Positions 15,601-16,359 of a stretch of DNA of 16,359 bases are shown piece by piece (position 1 is the stretch's first letter; every line of letters begins with the position of its first letter). The DNA lies in assembly GCA_041563475.1 (NCBI GenBank), contig JBFFMY010000059.1, positions 1 to 16,359 on the forward strand, written 5' to 3'. The notes beneath the pieces were generated by a model. It made no database searches and was not told the origin of the DNA. It saw nothing but the letters and a program-made list of their open reading frames with translations. A program made the translations under genes and the position numbers. Source of the stretch: CAJXZP01 sp041563475. GTDB lineage: Bacteria > Bacteroidota > Bacteroidia > Flavobacteriales_G > Salibacteraceae.

Positions 15601-16359
15601 CGAAATATAATTTGGAAACACCCCATATAAATGCTGTACATTACCAAGTAAAGGATCTATTGTTCCGTTTAAAGCAAAATTATTATTACTTGGATTAAAA
15701 TCAGATTTATAGTAATTAGGAAAAGAAGTATTTAAAAACTCGTTTTCAACCGTTGGCAAAGCTAAATAATAAGTGTTGCTTCCCGCATCTGTATAGTTTG
15801 CTGTTGAATTAGTTGAGCTCAGGTACATTTGTTTACGATAATTATTAAAGACAGACATAGGCACATTTACTGGATTATTAAGTTCATACATGGTGATTTC
15901 TCCATCAACACAATGAAATTTATAATAATCATACTCAGGATGCATTTCCAATAACAAATCTGCATAAGAATCATCCCAGTTATCTCGTACGTCATCCCAA
16001 TTCGCAAATGTTGAACTACCATAACTAGCTGGCGGCACCAATGTTGGCAACAAAGAACTTGCATTTGTAACTAACCATTGGTTGATTATAGGAGTACTAC
16101 AACTCGTACATGAGTAATAATCATCCTCAATTACTCTTAGACCATCAGAACCTGTAAAAACACCAGTTGTATTATTAATTACATATTTTTTAGGGGTATT
16201 ATCAAAATATTGTCCACCTGGACTCAAATCTCGTAATAATAATTTCTCATTAATTTCACAGATAGTACTCGTGTTAATAGTTAGTTCAGAATCACAATCT
16301 GCATCATCAGCACATGCTGTAACTGCTATATCAAAGTCTGGATATTCACCTGCAGCATC
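9631..16359 (-). CDS. giant RHS/YD-repeat surface protein with LamG-like domain, 5' end missing
   Basis: About 2,242 codons are visible and the frame remains open to the window edge, so the TTG at 16227 is not the true start. In visible numbering, residues 1-780 form a Cys-containing region of no family I recognise. Residues about 790-1470 hold YD/RHS repeats (YDQAGNLVKTV, YDELGRIVEGG, YDRNGNLRNLNRNG). Residues 1515-1730 form a LamG/concanavalin-like domain (LTIEMWLKP, WNHVAIV, GNMDEVRIWN), and 1770-1925 a second beta-sandwich-like stretch. The RHS-associated core is at about 1955-2025 (GYQGSEKDDEI, DPKGRLQPWQSPYAYMDGNP). A tail of about 215 residues has two hydrophobic segments and no recognised catalytic motif. 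RHS proteins form shells that encase a C-terminal toxin, so this is a likely secreted polymorphic-toxin-type protein. It is coupled to the TPR lipoprotein gene. Confidence 0.9.
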   Translation of the reverse strand, partial: DAAGEYPDFDIAVTACADDADCDSELTINTSTICEINEKLLLRDLSPGGQYFDNTPKKYVINNTTGVFTGSDGLRVIEDDYYSCTSCSTPIINQWLVTNASSLLPTLVPPASYGSSTFANWDDVRDNWDDSYADLLLEMHPEYDYYKFHCVDGEITMYELNNPVNVPMSVFNNYRKQMYLSSTNSTANYTDAGSNTYYLALPTVENEFLNTSFPNYYKSDFNPSNNNFALNGTIDPLLGNVQHLYGVFPNYISVNIRSHINTKLENFIDVGSGIHHSIWFILDHAPWDVVHANFSGYSDATKALYTSIHGSTNAAGTGSNGDGLLDLGMTEYEYFRSVYDFYREYFIYQYYNYNSNLSPNSYIPWVRDANKYTGNVESWSSNSYLTPTTDDDYQLHFIEDPIFAGIYEDSYTSSFSAFDPTAGVVSGTTYVGTEFEKYIDALLYQNSVGTVSNWMAQLETSCQSTLPSNMEDLRLDLLEVCFAGGNQAQDAIIDHYDGTTVLNAYDLSRYQFGSSSGMSTLINPINLSAGPYNGNSVNGTTALLALYSIGSCSSVIDVPVIPSGGFGTLTPVACNADKMETWYNTQFSSAIFESNPNLVGYSTTVSNLASFYSCTSAQVESWLDVALTGQGSFRKDPNDANQTSWIDFPNEFECYDCKCETFTNVINDNVVNPSSITPTEFTDLNLLLGVTLDQTKVDNIFAECSTATSPSVFATNNFPDVLRCLDAPTVFSPSDDFNDCMNTAISTALANEQNAYIQKMNTMLSGFKSDLRNQLMDDIISRETLTKTDSLNEYYYTLYYYDQAGNLVKTVPPEGVDPIDLDDAATSGSPCTACANINEEIDYIRENDLSLSDYIYPNHNLVTRYTYNSFNQLTEQQTPDAGKSQFWYDQIDRLSVSQNSQQNINNEYSYTVYDELGRIVEGGQLTNTTAMTNTLAYGIGLDSWVSGAVKEQITVTVYNEQITDAQNDLSAKGFEQENLRNRVSASFYFDQNAVLNPDVDNEDIVSATYYSYDIHGNVNSLVQQNNIIKLFEGSAGSTTNVDDQGHLKKMDYKYDLLSGNVNEVAYQSGAKDAFYHRYYYDQNNRLTDAFTSRDKYTWERQSKYFYYEHGPLARVEIGDKKVQAQDFAYTINGWLKGVNSGTLDTDRDLGNDAQMNSSNPNKYVSPDAFGYTLSYYDKDKTGAIHSDYQSIGSTVGFEPVFDALTTFDSDDFSTSSNTLTGLDAGEKVYASLYNGNISRMMVALEDNHQSPIAVHNNVYRYDQLNRIKASTVYRNIDGSGNDLIASNNNLVGVSNNSWSYATQYQYDRNGNLRNLNRNGLYDATPGSASVDMDEFDYDYNLDGTGRLIDNKLNQVDDEISFSGYYGTDIDDQGANNYTYDNIGNLIGDVAEQIGSIEWTVSGKIKKITRANGSGKEDLEFVYDPQRQRIAKIVKKKDVLNNLEDPDKWETTLYVRDASGNVMANYSRTFSMGTTNKELVTLNTNDVYGSSRLGSYERELVDRSTTFNGTTVSDKSNVLKSDKGSVSFINLEEWVTIPNTPALQGTGDLTIEMWLKPANFSNIKDILKKYYKGEFLIRLLTDGTLIYYYGNSVSAVNLNSSTPIVANTWNHVAIVRDLGSGTLKWYINGIETNSKNISLPVVASTSPVYLGKNSGNNYQGNMDEVRIWNSARTHDQIITNMYKELSGNEDNLAGYWNFNEQTGQNVFDLTSNSSDGSLGSNTSVNTSDAHWDLSSPFENKSQRVLGLAHYELSNHLGNVLSTVSDRKVGGDPNIIDVDKFDANTEGWTAIESDVSVTTQSSQLKVSLPIVNRTNDYITISKTFSSLGSMTSYQYYFDYLNSVPLAGVKELEVFLDNALIETYDLSMISSGLYNGDFTAINATHTIKLRFKIHALSTLNTGPGGGSSIVFTPMIANTFFIDNFTVIEMNSYSSYIADVMSTTDYYPGGSIMPGRSFSANSYRFGYQGSEKDDEITGVTGSHFTTYFREGDTRLLRWWSNDPKGRLQPWQSPYAYMDGNPIWYNDPMGDWVKGEGFWRNVFKSDQRINAENRAAEINASDPSANAIASRNKAAGGWDVSYSSGVTVDFGDGDILLKTFNLENFSKESKGNEFVSAVEHIENGINNFMMGDPTGLGKINTREGSTVHTVVKAGVGLIPIVSVPNAIKVLTTGETIFEEKANTKTDKTIAVAEAAIGGVLPVLKLAKPVIGTVKAVNVVERVNQATQVTNDLGGFDKLKELENSQNE

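Noticed and set aside
9631..16227. TTG at 16227 as the start of the RHS gene
   Set aside because: The frame is open for the further 44 codons to the window edge and the upstream residues look like ordinary protein, so the gene is partial at its 5' end.

Overview
The window looks like a chromosomal segment of a Bacteroidota bacterium, probably of the Flavobacteriales type. The evidence is the protein families (VirE-type primase/helicase pair next to an integrase, very large YD/RHS surface protein with a LamG-like module), AT-rich DNA, starts without clear Shine-Dalgarno sequences, and TAnnTTTG-type -7 boxes. No species can be named from sequence alone.

Layout. (A) Positions 1-1582 read as host backbone: the 3' end of a FabH-like ketoacyl-ACP synthase III gene, a complete tRNA-Arg(CCG) on the minus strand bracketed by two broken half-copies of itself, a small lipoprotein gene on the minus strand, and a gene-free stretch with a terminator. 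Three copies of one 18-bp palindrome (TCCCGAT-N4-ATCGGGA) lie here, and I found none elsewhere in the window. (B) At 1583-1628 is the 3' half of a tRNA-Ala(GGC)-like gene, a probable attachment-site remnant. It is followed at once by the core of an integrative element (1803-6825, all on the plus strand): tyrosine integrase, unknown protein, HTH excisionase-like protein, VirE-N primase-like protein and VirE-C SF3-like helicase, in one tight operon. No relaxase is visible. (C) Positions 6826-8169 hold a non-coding stretch and an IS1-family insertion sequence. (D) At 8170-9008 an XRE regulator and a small two-helix membrane protein are translationally coupled. (E) At 9009-16359 on the minus strand, a giant RHS/YD-repeat protein (5' end outside the window) is followed, with an 8-bp overlap, by a TPR lipoprotein.

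How it fits together. No second copy of the tRNA-Ala half is visible, so the right end of the element is probably outside the window. If so, the IS, the XRE/membrane pair and the RHS-TPR pair would be cargo. The RHS gene has a normal core followed by a variable tail of about 215 residues without a toxin fold I recognise. The overlapping TPR lipoprotein occupies the place where an immunity gene is usually found. The least explained features are the tRNA-Arg half-copies, in each of which the palindrome replaces exactly three bases of a tRNA loop.
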